From assembly GCF_002237645.1 (NCBI RefSeq), contig NZ_MJUZ01000051.1, positions 48,792 through 112,791 on the forward strand: a stretch of 64,000 nt of DNA. Direction: 5' to 3'. Position 1 is the stretch's first letter, and each line of letters begins with the position of its first letter. Both the position numbers and the translations under genes were made by a program. Below, one piece after another: positions 54,902-63,906 of this stretch. The notes under the pieces are model-generated. The model did not search any database. It had not been told where the DNA came from and was given only the letters and a program-made list of their open reading frames with translations. This stretch comes from Desulfovibrio sp. MES5. Its GTDB lineage: Bacteria; Desulfobacterota; Desulfovibrionia; Desulfovibrionales; Desulfovibrionaceae.

Positions 54902-56224
54902 ATGGGAAAAGCAATTGTGGACGCCATACGCCAGGCCGGCGTTGTGGGCGCAGGCGGGGCGGGACTGCCCACCCATGTGAAGGCCGACGCCACGGCGCAG
55001 ACAGTGCTGGTCAACGGCGCAAGCTGCGAACCGCTGCTCATGAGCGACCCTTATCTGATGGAAGAGAGGGTGGACGTCATGCTGCGCGGTCTTGAAGCCA
55101 TGATGGAATGCACCGGCGCGGGCAAGGGCATCGTCTGCCTCAAGGGCAAGCACGCCGCAGCCATGAAAAGCGTGCGCGAGGCCGTGGCCCGCCGGGGAAG
55201 CCGTTTTGAAGCTTTTGAGATGGGCGATTTCTACCCCGCCGGCGACGAACAGGTCATGGTCTATGAAGTGCTGGGCGGCATTGTGCCCGAACGCGGCATT
55301 CCTTTGCAGATCGGGGCCGTGGTCAGCAATGTGGAAAGCCTTTACAACATAGCTCACGCGCTGGACGGCAAGCCCGTGACCCACCGCTATCTTACGGTGG
55401 GTTGTGAAGTGGCCCGCCCCATGGTGGTGCGCGTACCTGTGGGCACGCGTGTTTCCGAGGTGCTCAATTTTGCGGGCGGCCCCACCATCAGCGAATACCG
55501 CGTGGTGGACGGCGGCCCCATGATGGGCCGCGTGCTGCCCGACGCGGAACAGCCCGTCACCAAGACCACAAGCGGCCTTCTGGTGCTGCCGGTCGACCAC
55601 AATGTGGTGGCTCGCAAGGTTATGGACCCCCATACGCTCAAGCGTCTCACCAATACGGTGTGCTGTCAGTGCTCGCAGTGTACGGACCTCTGCCCCCGCA
55701 GCCTGCTTGGGCACAGCCTGCATCCGCACAAGCTCATGCGCGTGCTGGACGGCCAGACCGTCGACAGCCCCATTGCCAGGGAAGCGCTGCTTTGCTCCGA
55801 ATGCGGCATCTGCGAAAAATTCGCCTGCCCCATGGGCATTTCGCCGCGCGAAGTCAACGCCATGCTGAAAAAGGAACTCATGCAGGCTGGCGTCAAATGG
55901 GAATACGACGGTCGTCCGCTGACTGCTTCACGCTTCCGCGACGAAAGACGCATCCCCACCAGCAGCCTTGTGCGTCGCCTTGGCCTTGCGGGCTATGAAG
56001 CCCACCCGCCCTTTGCGGGCGACTTTGAGCCTTCGGAAGTGCGCATTCCCCTGCGCCAGCACATCGGCGCTCCCGCTGCCGCTGTGGTGAGCGTGGGACA
56101 GAGCGTCAATGTGGGCGATCTTATCGGCGAAATTCCCGAAGGGGCCATGGGCGCGCGCGTTCACGCCAGCATCAGGGGCGCCGTCAGCGCTGTTGAAAAC
56201 GGCATAATCACCATCAGGGCCTGA
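54902..56224 (+). CDS. pduS: PduS-type flavin/Fe-S electron-transfer protein (RnfC-like)
   Basis: The protein has 440 residues. The RnfC-like N-terminus GVVGAGGAGLPTHVK binds FMN/NADH in relatives. Two 4Fe-4S motifs follow: C254 onward (CCQCSQCTDLCP) and C298 onward (CSECGICEKFACP). A C-terminal SLBB/hybrid motif region closes it. PduS reduces cobalamin in pdu systems, but this locus has no B12 enzyme, so it more likely shuttles electrons across the shell with the adjacent PduT-type protein. GAGG lies before the ATG at 54902. Confidence 0.9.
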   Translation: MGKAIVDAIRQAGVVGAGGAGLPTHVKADATAQTVLVNGASCEPLLMSDPYLMEERVDVMLRGLEAMMECTGAGKGIVCLKGKHAAAMKSVREAVARRGSRFEAFEMGDFYPAGDEQVMVYEVLGGIVPERGIPLQIGAVVSNVESLYNIAHALDGKPVTHRYLTVGCEVARPMVVRVPVGTRVSEVLNFAGGPTISEYRVVDGGPMMGRVLPDAEQPVTKTTSGLLVLPVDHNVVARKVMDPHTLKRLTNTVCCQCSQCTDLCPRSLLGHSLHPHKLMRVLDGQTVDSPIAREALLCSECGICEKFACPMGISPREVNAMLKKELMQAGVKWEYDGRPLTASRFRDERRIPTSSLVRRLGLAGYEAHPPFAGDFEPSEVRIPLRQHIGAPAAAVVSVGQSVNVGDLIGEIPEGAMGARVHASIRGAVSAVENGIITIRA

Positions 56225-56235
56225 GGGGTAAGGGC

Positions 56236-56787
56236 ATGAAATTACGGACTATCGGCTGTGTTGAACTGAACAGCATAGGCATGGGCATGCAGACGGCGGA
56301 CGAAATGGTCAAGGCCGCCAATGTGGAACTGGTTCTGGCCAAGACCACCTGCCCCGGCAGATATCTTATCATCATCACCGGCGACACCGGAGCCGTCACC
56401 AGTTCCGTCAACACCGGCCTTGCGCTGGGCGCGGATATGGTGGTGGACAGCTTTATCATCCCCAATGTGCACGAGGACGTTGTCCCGGCCATGAACGGCA
56501 CCGCCATTCAGGGACGCATCAACGCCATTGGCGTCATCGAGACCTATACGGCGGCCTCCTGTGTGCTGGCTGCCGACGGCGCGGCCAAGGCGGGCGACGT
56601 TCGCCTGCTTGACCTGCGGCTTTCCGCCGGGCTTGGCGGCAAGGCCTTTGTGGTCATGACGGGCGAAGTCAGCGCGGTGCAGTCTTCTGTGGATGCCGGG
56701 GTGGCCAATGTTTCCGGGGGCAGCCCGGTGGTCAGCAAGATCGTCATTCCCTCGCCCAGCGAGGAACTGAAAAAGCACCTGCTGTAG
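56236..56787 (+). CDS. pduT: PduT-type BMC-T shell protein with Fe-S site
   Basis: The protein has 183 residues with two BMC domains. Cys39 in KTTCPGRYLI matches the cysteine by which three PduT subunits hold a 4Fe-4S cluster at the central pore. It is adjacent to pduS, its known partner in propanediol systems. Start 12 bases after pduS. Confidence 0.92.
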   Translation: MKLRTIGCVELNSIGMGMQTADEMVKAANVELVLAKTTCPGRYLIIITGDTGAVTSSVNTGLALGADMVVDSFIIPNVHEDVVPAMNGTAIQGRINAIGVIETYTAASCVLAADGAAKAGDVRLLDLRLSAGLGGKAFVVMTGEVSAVQSSVDAGVANVSGGSPVVSKIVIPSPSEELKKHLL

Positions 56788-56946
56788 CCGCAATACAGGA
56801 AAAAACGCGGGGACAGACGCTTTGCCTGCTGCTGACGGATTGAACACGGGCAGGCAGATCAGGTCGCCCGTGAAACCCGCCCGCTGCGGTGAATGGACAG
56901 CAAAGCAGCGAAAGGCATACGCCTCAAGCATCACGAGGAGGGCCAG

Positions 56947-57294
56947 ATGGAAGAAACCAAGCAACGCATCATACAGGAGTATGTGCCGGGCAGGCAGATC
57001 ACTCTGGCCCACCTTATTGCCAGTCCGCAAAAAGGCATCTACCTCAAGCTGGGGCTGGACGACGCGCAGGCCACGGCCATCGGCATACTGACCATCACTC
57101 CCTGCGAGGGCGTCATCATCGCGGCGGACATAGCCACCAAGGCCGCAAGCGTGGACATCGGCTTTCTGGACCGCTTTGGCGGCTCCCTGCTGATAACGGG
57201 CGACGTGGCCAGCGTTGAAGCGGCCCTGCGCGAGGTGCTGCGCTATTTTGGCAATGTGCTGCACTACGACCTTACCGAAATGACCAGGTCCTGA
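56947..57294 (+). CDS. eutS: EutS/PduU-type circularly permuted BMC-H shell protein
   Basis: The protein has 115 residues. It opens [20 protein letters not shown], the N-terminal beta-barrel-forming segment of EutS/PduU, followed by the permuted BMC fold ([40 protein letters not shown]). GAGGAGG lies before the ATG at 56947; the longer upstream frame has no site. Confidence 0.93.
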   Translation: MEETKQRIIQEYVPGRQITLAHLIASPQKGIYLKLGLDDAQATAIGILTITPCEGVIIAADIATKAASVDIGFLDRFGGSLLITGDVASVEAALREVLRYFGNVLHYDLTEMTRS

Positions 57295-57301
57295 GGCCAT
57301 A

Positions 57302-57736
57302 ATGCGCCGCATCATGCTTTTGGGCGAACGAGGCGCGGGCAGGCGCAGTCTTGCCCGCGCCCTCGGCCATGCGCCTGCCTTCATGCCGCAGCCAATGGCT
57401 GTGGAATTCGCCGGGCGCTTTGTGCTTCCTCCGCCGGAGTTTCTGGAAAACAGGCGCTTTTACCGCGCGCTCATCACCGTGTCCGTGGATTGCGAAACCA
57501 TGCTGTTCATACAGGACGCCACGCGGCGCACCTCGGCCTTTCCGCCAGGGTTTGCCCGCATTTTCAACCGGCATGTGGCGGGCATCATCACCAAGACGGA
57601 TATGCCCGAAGCGTCCATTGAACGCGCCACGCGCTTTCTCGAGAACGCCGGACTCCAGAAAATCTACGCCCTCAGCGCCCTCAGCGGCGAAGGACTGGAC
57701 ACCCTGCGTCAGGATGAACCCGCGCTGTTCGCCTGA
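57302..57736 (+). CDS. eutP: EutP/PduV-like small GTPase-fold protein with degenerate P-loop
   Basis: The protein has 144 residues of the Ras-like fold typical of EutP/PduV. The P-loop reads GERGAGRRS instead of GxxxxGK[S/T], so the phosphate-binding Lys is Arg14. The base-specificity motif TKTD is kept. Relatives act as GTPases or acetate kinases, or place the compartment in the cell; catalysis may be weak here. It is the last gene of the operon, followed by a terminator. Confidence 0.85.
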   Translation: MRRIMLLGERGAGRRSLARALGHAPAFMPQPMAVEFAGRFVLPPPEFLENRRFYRALITVSVDCETMLFIQDATRRTSAFPPGFARIFNRHVAGIITKTDMPEASIERATRFLENAGLQKIYALSALSGEGLDTLRQDEPALFA

Positions 57737-57828
57737 CGCTGCCCCTGATCTGTCACTTATACCGCCCCTTATACCTCCCCTTCTGCCTTTCAGAAACGCT
57801 CCAACGGCGCTTCTGTTTTACATAAAGA

Positions 57829-57861
57829 GAGCCGACGTCTTCTGACGTCGGCTCCCGTTTT
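57829..57861 (+). terminator. Rho-independent terminator of the BMC operon
   Basis: GAGCCGACGTC (57829-57839) pairs perfectly with GACGTCGGCTC (57844-57854) around TTCT, followed by CCGTTTTG. Confidence 0.85.
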
Positions 57862-57919
57862 GTGACAGGCTGTATACAATACTGCACTCCGTGCCTCAGC
57901 ACGATCAGGAAATGCCTCA

Positions 57920-58834
57920 CTACGCGCCGATCATGCTTTGCAGCCAGGCGACGAATCCCACGATACGCGGGCGGTGCACGTCTTCACGGCGCAAGGCGAT
58001 ATGATAGCTTTGCGTGGCCAGCAGTTCTTCCCTGAACGGGGCCACCAGCCTTCCCGCCGCCAGTGCCGCGCTGACAAGCTGCTTTCGCCCGAGGGCGACG
58101 CCCAGGCCGTTTTCTGCGGCCATGGCCGCCAGTTCCGACCTGTCAAAGCTATACCCGCTCTGAACGTTCAGCCCCGTAACGCCGCACTTTTCGGCCCAGC
58201 GCTGCCACTCATCATAATATTGGCTGTTGGGCCAGGGCGTGTTGTCGTGCAGCAGCAGGCACTCCTTGAGGCCGTCCTTGCCTTTTTCGGGCAGTCGCAT
58301 GGCTGTGGCATATTCCGGCGAGCACACAGGCAGCACAAATTCCTGCATCAGGGGAATGACATGCAGACGCGAGTCCGACACGTCGCCATAAAAAATGGCG
58401 ATATCCACCGAATCCGTCTCAAAATCCACCAGATCATTACGGCAGCGCAAGTGCACCTCCACACCGGGGTGCAGCGCCCTGAAGTCGCAAAGCCGCGGCA
58501 CAAGCCATGTTCCAGCCAAAGACGGCGGGCAGTGCACCATAAGCGTGCCCGTCAGACCCAGATGGCGTATCCGCCGTATTTCATTCTCAAGATCCCACAC
58601 AGGCCTTTGCAATATATCATAGAGGCGCTCGCCCTCGCCTGTCAGCGTGAGCCTGCGCGGGAACCGGTGAAAGAGCGGAAAGCCAAGCGCGTCTTCAAGC
58701 TGGCGAATGCGGTGGCTCACAGCGCCCTGCGTGACGCACAGATCCGTCGCGGCCCTGGTAAAACTCAGATGCCGCGCCGCCGACAAAAAAAAGGGCACGG
58801 CTGGCATGACGTCAAGAAGAACGGCCATATCCAT
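57920..58834 (-). CDS. LysR-family regulator, DsdC-like
   Basis: The protein has 304 residues. The N-terminal winged helix (FLSAARHLSFTRAATDLCVT, GAVSHRIRQLEDALGFPLFH) precedes a substrate-binding effector domain. It is divergently placed 130 bases from a D-serine dehydratase gene, like dsdC and dsdA in enteric bacteria, and similar in length. It probably activates the downstream genes in response to D-serine (inference). Confidence 0.85.
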   Translation of the reverse strand: MDMAVLLDVMPAVPFFLSAARHLSFTRAATDLCVTQGAVSHRIRQLEDALGFPLFHRFPRRLTLTGEGERLYDILQRPVWDLENEIRRIRHLGLTGTLMVHCPPSLAGTWLVPRLCDFRALHPGVEVHLRCRNDLVDFETDSVDIAIFYGDVSDSRLHVIPLMQEFVLPVCSPEYATAMRLPEKGKDGLKECLLLHDNTPWPNSQYYDEWQRWAEKCGVTGLNVQSGYSFDRSELAAMAAENGLGVALGRKQLVSAALAAGRLVAPFREELLATQSYHIALRREDVHRPRIVGFVAWLQSMIGA

Positions 58835-58964
58835 GGATTAGTTTTCCTAATGCGTACGTGAAAGATTTTCGTTTGTCGTCATCACAGAAATACACCAATG
58901 TGCATAAACAGGTAGAATCATACCCATACGTATCAAGTGCAAACCCTTTTTGGAGCGCCCCCCC
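58835..58964. promoter_or_regulatory. Divergent control region of the D-serine locus
   Basis: This is the intergenic region between the LysR gene and dsdA. It contains the palindrome ATACGTAT (58926-58933) and an AT-rich segment, suited to LysR binding. No clear -10/-35 was fixed. Confidence 0.4.
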
Positions 58965-60305
58965 ATGAGCCCATATAACGCATTAGAAAATTTAGTACAA
59001 GAATATCCCCTGCTGCGCCAAATGGCCGCAGGCGAACCCGTGTGCTGGACAAACCCAGCACTGCGCCCTTTTGTCGAAGCCGCGATCGATAACCCCTTTG
59101 GGCTTGAAGACGCGCTGGACGCCATGACCAGGCTTGAGCGGTTTGCGCCCTACATTGCGCAGGTTTTTCCTGAAACCGCCAAAAGCGGCGGCATCATTGA
59201 ATCCCCCGTGCGTGAAGTGCCCGCCATGCGGGCGCGGCTGGAAGAACTGTGGAGCCTCCCCCTGCAGGGCAGGCTTTTTCTCAAGCTGGACAGCCAGTTG
59301 CCAGTGTCCGGCTCCATCAAGGCGCGCGGCGGATTTTACGAAGTGATGGCCCTGGCGGAACGCCTTGCCCTCAAAACCGGCATTCTCAAGCCCGGCGACT
59401 GCTACAGCAAGCTTGCCACGCCCGAGGCCAAGGAGGCCTTTGGCAAATATTCGCTCGCGGTGGGCTCCACGGGCAACCTTGGCCTTTCGGTGGGCCTTAT
59501 GGGCGCGGCCCTGGGCTTTAAAACCACCGTGCACATGTCGGGCGACGCCCGCCAGTGGAAAAAGGACCTTTTGCGCCAGCGCGGCGTCACCGTGGTGGAA
59601 TATCCCGAAGACTACAGCAAGGCTGTGGCGGCCGGGCGCGCCCTGGCGGCTACCGATCCTTTCTGCCACTTTGTGGATGATGAAAGCTCGCGCGACCTTT
59701 TTCTTGGTTACGCGGTGGCCGGGCTTCGCCTCAAGCAGCAGCTCAAGGACGCGGGCATCCGCCCCGATGCGGAGCATCCCCTGTGCGTCTATCTGCCCTG
59801 CGGCGTGGGCGGCGGCCCTGGCGGCGTGACCTTTGGCCTCAAACTGGCCTTCGGGGATGCGGTTTCCTGCTATTTTGCGGAGCCGACCCAGGCGCCCGCC
59901 GTCATTCTGGGCCTCATTACCGGCCGCGACGACGCCATTTCCGGCCAGGATCTGGGCCTGCCGGGCAAGACCGCCGCTGACGGCCTTGCCGTTTCGCGCC
60001 CTTCAGCCCTGGTGTGCCGCGCCATGCGCTCCCTTGTGAGCGGATTGTACACCATGCGCGACGAAACCCTTTACCTGCTTTTGCACCACTTGTTCCAGAC
60101 TGAGGGCATCTTTCTCGAGCCTTCAGCCCTGGCCGGTTTTCCCGGCGTGCGTCACGTTGCGCACGGCGGCTTTGGCCCGCACCCGCATGCGGCGCAAGGC
60201 ACACATCTTGTCTGGTGCACGGGCGGCAGCCTTGTGCCCGAACAGGAACGACAAACATATCTGGCCATGGGAGAAAAAAGCGCTGCCGAGGCGACGCCGT
60301 ACTGA
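58965..60305 (+). CDS. dsdA: D-serine ammonia-lyase
   Basis: The protein has 446 residues, close to the 442 of E. coli DsdA. The PLP lysine lies in LPVSGSIKARGGFYEVMALA, and the phosphate-binding loop in GSTGNLGLSVG. It converts D-serine to pyruvate and ammonia. The start at 58965 has GGAG; the TTG at 58950 gives only a short extension. The downstream deacylase and transporter suggest a common substrate pool. Confidence 0.93.
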   Translation: MSPYNALENLVQEYPLLRQMAAGEPVCWTNPALRPFVEAAIDNPFGLEDALDAMTRLERFAPYIAQVFPETAKSGGIIESPVREVPAMRARLEELWSLPLQGRLFLKLDSQLPVSGSIKARGGFYEVMALAERLALKTGILKPGDCYSKLATPEAKEAFGKYSLAVGSTGNLGLSVGLMGAALGFKTTVHMSGDARQWKKDLLRQRGVTVVEYPEDYSKAVAAGRALAATDPFCHFVDDESSRDLFLGYAVAGLRLKQQLKDAGIRPDAEHPLCVYLPCGVGGGPGGVTFGLKLAFGDAVSCYFAEPTQAPAVILGLITGRDDAISGQDLGLPGKTAADGLAVSRPSALVCRAMRSLVSGLYTMRDETLYLLLHHLFQTEGIFLEPSALAGFPGVRHVAHGGFGPHPHAAQGTHLVWCTGGSLVPEQERQTYLAMGEKSAAEATPY

Positions 60306-60358
60306 ATCTCACCATGCTTTTCTGACACTCAAGCAGGGTACGAATGAAATGCGTTAAC

Positions 60359-60453
60359 TGCTCTGCAAGGATTTTCTTGAAAACCCTTGTCACGAAATGC
60401 GAGTAGGCAGGCTTTTGCCTGCCGTAAGCGAGCATTTCAAGTGTTAATTGCTC
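60359..60453. repeat. Intergenic repeat cluster with hairpin
   Basis: A TGCTCT end (around 60359-60364) and a second copy TTAATTGCTCT (60444-60454) flank GGCAGGC-TTTT-GCCTGCC (60406-60423). These belong to the AGAGCA-type repeat family also seen at 52583, 54854 and 63438. Confidence 0.5.
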
Positions 60454-60469
60454 TAACGTGGAGGTGCGT

Positions 60470-62056
60470 ATGCTGGATATCCTGATAAAAAACGCCCGCA
60501 TTCTTGATGGAACGGGCAACCCCTGGCAACCCGGCGATGTGGCCATACAGGACGGGCGCATCGCGGCCATGGGCCGTGTGGAAGGCGAGGCGGCCCAAAC
60601 CATTGACGCCGCCGGGCTCTTTTGCACGCCGGGGTTCATCGATCCTCACGGACATGACGAAGGCTATGCCCTCACCGATGAAGAAACCCATGCCAAACTT
60701 TCGCAGGGCGTAACCACGGATGTTTCCGGCAACTGCGGGCTGAGCCTGGCCCCGGTTTCGCCCGACCACGCGGCAGAACTGGCCGCTGCTATGGCGCTGC
60801 TCACCCCCCCAAAAAACCTCAAAGATTTTTCGACCTTTGATGATTTTCTGCGCGCCATGGAGGCGCGCCCCCACGCCATCAACCTGGCCTACCAGGTTGG
60901 GCACGGAGCCTTGCGTATTGCCGTTACGGGTATGGAGAATCGCCCCGCCACGGCTAAAGAGCTGGACGCCATGTGCGGCATGCTGCGTGAGGCTCTGCAA
61001 AGCGGAGCCGTGGGCATGTCCGTGGGCATGCTCTACCCTCCGGGAAACATCGCCACACAGGATGAACTTGTGGCCCTGTGCCGCATCCTGCGCGACTACG
61101 ACCGCATCATGACCATCCACATCCGCGATGAGGCGGACAGGGTTGTGGAGTCGGTCAAAGAAGCCATCGACCTGGCGCGGCTTTCGGGCTGTTTTGTCAA
61201 CATTTCGCACCACAAGGCGCTGGGGCTTTCCAACTGGGGCAAGGTCAATACCACCCTTGGTCTTATTGAAGAAGCCAATGCGCAAGGCGTGGCCGTGGGT
61301 TTTGACCAGTACCCCTACAACGCCAACTGCACCGGCCTCAACACCATTCTGCCGCCAAGCTACCTGCTGACCGATCAGACCGAGCTTGTCAGCAATCTGC
61401 GCACGAAGGAATTTCGCGAGCAGGTGCGGCACGCCATCATGAACCCCACAGAAATCTGGGACAACTACGCCCGCAACGTGGGCATGGACAGAACGCTTGT
61501 CATCAAGGCCGACGCCACCCCCGAGGCCGTGGGCATCCGCGTGTCGGAATACGCCGCCGCGCGCGGCCTGGAGCCTCTGGACGCAGCCTTCCAGCTGCTG
61601 GCGGACAATAATCTGGATGTGGTGGCCGTGTACTTCAGCATATCTGATGAAGATATCGCCACGGTCATGCGCAATATCAACGGCATGTTCGGCTCTGACG
61701 GCATTTACGTGCCCGGCGGCAAAAAGACGCACCCACGCATCATGGGCACCATGCCCAGAGTGCTGGGGCATTACGTGCGCGAAAAGGGCGTGCTGCGCCT
61801 TGACGAAGCCGTGCGCAAGATGACCTCCCTGCCCGCCCGGCGCATGCGTCTGGCCCGCAAAGGCCTGCTGCTGGAAGGCTATGATGCTGACATTGTGCTC
61901 TTTGACGCGGCAACGGTCACGGACACGGCCGACTTCATCAAGGACAGCTACGCCCCCAACCAGGGCATACGGCACGTCATCGTCAATGGCCGCATCGCCA
62001 TGATGGACAACATATACACCGGCGCGGCATCCGGCAGGGTTTACCGGGCGCGCTGA
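60470..62056 (+). CDS. N-acyl-D-amino-acid deacylase (amidohydrolase)
   Basis: The protein has 528 residues. The amidohydrolase metal motif is in TPGFIDPHGHDEG, then ISHHKALG, and a closing urease-like beta-barrel (GYDADIVLFDAATV, VIVNGRIAM). The family (D-aminoacylases) releases D-amino acids from N-acyl forms using zinc. GGAGGTGCGT precedes ATG 60470. With DsdA upstream it would supply D-serine for ammonia and pyruvate production (inference). Confidence 0.88.
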   Translation: MLDILIKNARILDGTGNPWQPGDVAIQDGRIAAMGRVEGEAAQTIDAAGLFCTPGFIDPHGHDEGYALTDEETHAKLSQGVTTDVSGNCGLSLAPVSPDHAAELAAAMALLTPPKNLKDFSTFDDFLRAMEARPHAINLAYQVGHGALRIAVTGMENRPATAKELDAMCGMLREALQSGAVGMSVGMLYPPGNIATQDELVALCRILRDYDRIMTIHIRDEADRVVESVKEAIDLARLSGCFVNISHHKALGLSNWGKVNTTLGLIEEANAQGVAVGFDQYPYNANCTGLNTILPPSYLLTDQTELVSNLRTKEFREQVRHAIMNPTEIWDNYARNVGMDRTLVIKADATPEAVGIRVSEYAAARGLEPLDAAFQLLADNNLDVVAVYFSISDEDIATVMRNINGMFGSDGIYVPGGKKTHPRIMGTMPRVLGHYVREKGVLRLDEAVRKMTSLPARRMRLARKGLLLEGYDADIVLFDAATVTDTADFIKDSYAPNQGIRHVIVNGRIAMMDNIYTGAASGRVYRAR

Positions 62057-62200
62057 CGGGGGGAGGCGGCGGAGCGTGCTTCGCCGCCCTGCCCCTAAAA
62101 GGGCTTTTCGGTTTTTCCGGGGGCGGAGGAGCCGGAAGGCGCGGGGACTGGATTGAGGATGTAAAGGCAACGTCAACTGACATCAACGGAGGAGTTCTCC

Positions 62201-63439
62201 ATGCCCAAGAGATGGAAATACCGGTATACCGTGCTGGTCATCATGTTCATGACCTATTTGCTCTGCTACATGGACCGCATGGTCATGGCCACAGCCATTC
62301 CCTTCATTGCGGACGAGTTTGGCCTGACCACCCTTGAAATGGGCGGCGTCATGAGCGCCTTCTTTTTCAGTTACGCCATCTTGCAAATTCCCGGCGGCAT
62401 TCTTGCCGACCGCTTTGGCTCACGCCCGGTCATGGCCTTTGGCATAGCCTGGTGGTCCGTCTTCACGGCCCTGACGGCGGTGGCCAAAAGCCTGAATCCG
62501 CTGATTCTCATCCGTGTGGCCTTCGGCCTTGGCGAAGGCGTCTTTCCGCCTGCGGCGTTTAAAACCATCGCGGCGTGGTTTCCCAAAAAAGAAGTTGGCC
62601 GGGCCAATGGCTTCATGCTCACGACCAACTCGCTCGGACCCGCCCTGGCCCCGCTGTTCGTGGCTGGCGTGGTGGCGGCCTGGGGCTGGCGCAGCGTGTT
62701 TTTGAGCCTGCTTGTTCCCGGTCTTATCATTGCCCTGCTGGTGTGGGTTTTTGTGTCCAATACGCCGCAGCAGAGCAAACATATGAGCCAGGAAGAACTG
62801 GCTGACTACGAGGAGGACGAGGCCGCCGCACCCGCCGTCACGCACAAGCGCGGCATTGGCGATGTGGTCAGGATGCCCATTGTGTGGTGGTGCTTCTTCA
62901 CCCTGTTTTTCTACAACATCGCCTTCTGGGGCATTGCAAGCTGGCTGCCCACATACCTGCTCAAATCGCGCGGGTTCAGCCTTTCGCAAATGGGCGTGGG
63001 GGCCTCGCTGCCCTTCTTTATGGGAACCATCGGCTTTTACCTCAGCGGCCACATTTCGGACAAATTCTTTCGCAATGCCCGCCAAATGCCCGTTGTGATC
63101 GGGGCTGTCATCGGGGCCATTTTCGTCTACCTCACGGCCATTGCGCCTTCGGGTAATCTTGCCATTGCCGCGCAGATGGTGGGCTTCTTCTTCATCACCA
63201 TCGGCCTTTCAGCCATCTTCACCCTGCCCGTGGCCGTCATGCCCAAGGAAATGGTCGGTTCCGCAGCTGGCGTGGTCAATACGGCCGGGCAGATCGCGGG
63301 CTTTCTGTCGCCCCTGCTGGTGGGCTACATACTTTCGGTAACTGGCAACAACTATACCATCGTCTTCAACCTTTTTGTGGGCTGCCTTGCCATTGCCGCG
63401 CTGCTCTCTACGCGCATCAGGAAGGCGGCCGATCACTAG
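62201..63439 (+). CDS. MFS transporter, anion:cation symporter type
   Basis: The protein has 412 residues and twelve predicted helices. MFS motif A-like GGILADRFGSRPVM lies between helices 2 and 3. The opening RYTVLVIMFMTYLLCYMDRM is typical of the ACS family that imports organic acids. GGAGGAG precedes the ATG. It is the last gene of the D-serine set and probably imports the N-acyl-D-amino acid or D-serine. Confidence 0.85.
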   Translation: MPKRWKYRYTVLVIMFMTYLLCYMDRMVMATAIPFIADEFGLTTLEMGGVMSAFFFSYAILQIPGGILADRFGSRPVMAFGIAWWSVFTALTAVAKSLNPLILIRVAFGLGEGVFPPAAFKTIAAWFPKKEVGRANGFMLTTNSLGPALAPLFVAGVVAAWGWRSVFLSLLVPGLIIALLVWVFVSNTPQQSKHMSQEELADYEEDEAAAPAVTHKRGIGDVVRMPIVWWCFFTLFFYNIAFWGIASWLPTYLLKSRGFSLSQMGVGASLPFFMGTIGFYLSGHISDKFFRNARQMPVVIGAVIGAIFVYLTAIAPSGNLAIAAQMVGFFFITIGLSAIFTLPVAVMPKEMVGSAAGVVNTAGQIAGFLSPLLVGYILSVTGNNYTIVFNLFVGCLAIAALLSTRIRKAADH

Positions 63440-63646
63440 AGCATTTCGTGGCAAAGAATGTCGCGAAAAGTTATTTGCGACAGTTGATGACATCCGCTCA
63501 CGTAGCAGGGCACTTTGAAAGGTACGCTGCCCATAAGCAGGTTCACGGCAACATGCCTGCCTGACAGCGCAAATATTCCGGCAAATCCATCCGCTGAAGT
63601 CCGGCTGGCCTGTTACTGCTCCCGTGATGCAGAACCAGACCGGAAA

Positions 63647-63688
63647 AACCAGCACCATTCCTTCGGGAATGGTGCTGGTTTCATTTTT
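63647..63688 (+). terminator. Rho-independent terminator, UUCG loop
   Basis: AACCAGCACCATTCC (63647-63661) pairs perfectly with its complement (63666-63680) around TTCG, followed by TCATTTTT. It ends the transporter transcript, or lies after its 200-base trailer. Confidence 0.85.
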
Positions 63689-63882
63689 GCGCCACGCGCC
63701 ATGCTGTGCGTTGCCCCTCTGTCTGGGGCCCAGAACAAGGGGGGCATTTACGCGGCTGCAAGGCGCGGGTAACGAGACTGCGGGCGCGGGTAACGAGGTT
63801 GGGAGCGCGGATAAACAGGCACGTAGACCCCTGGCGAACGCCTGCGCGCGCTGCCGCCCAGCCATGGCAAAGTAATAAATAT

Positions 63883-63906
63883 CCCCCGGCATAGCCGGGG
63901 GTTTTT
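63883..63906 (+). terminator. Rho-independent terminator
   Basis: CCCCCGGC (63883-63890), loop ATA, GCCGGGGG (63894-63901), then TTTTT. Confidence 0.85.

Noticed and set aside
54902..56224. Cobalamin reductase role for PduS
   Set aside because: The locus encodes a glycyl radical enzyme and no B12-dependent enzyme or adenosyltransferase, so electron transfer across the shell is the better reading.
63209..63892. A 227-codon minus-strand frame at the right end
   Set aside because: It runs through the transporter 3' end, the tandem repeat and a terminator; composition follows the repeats.
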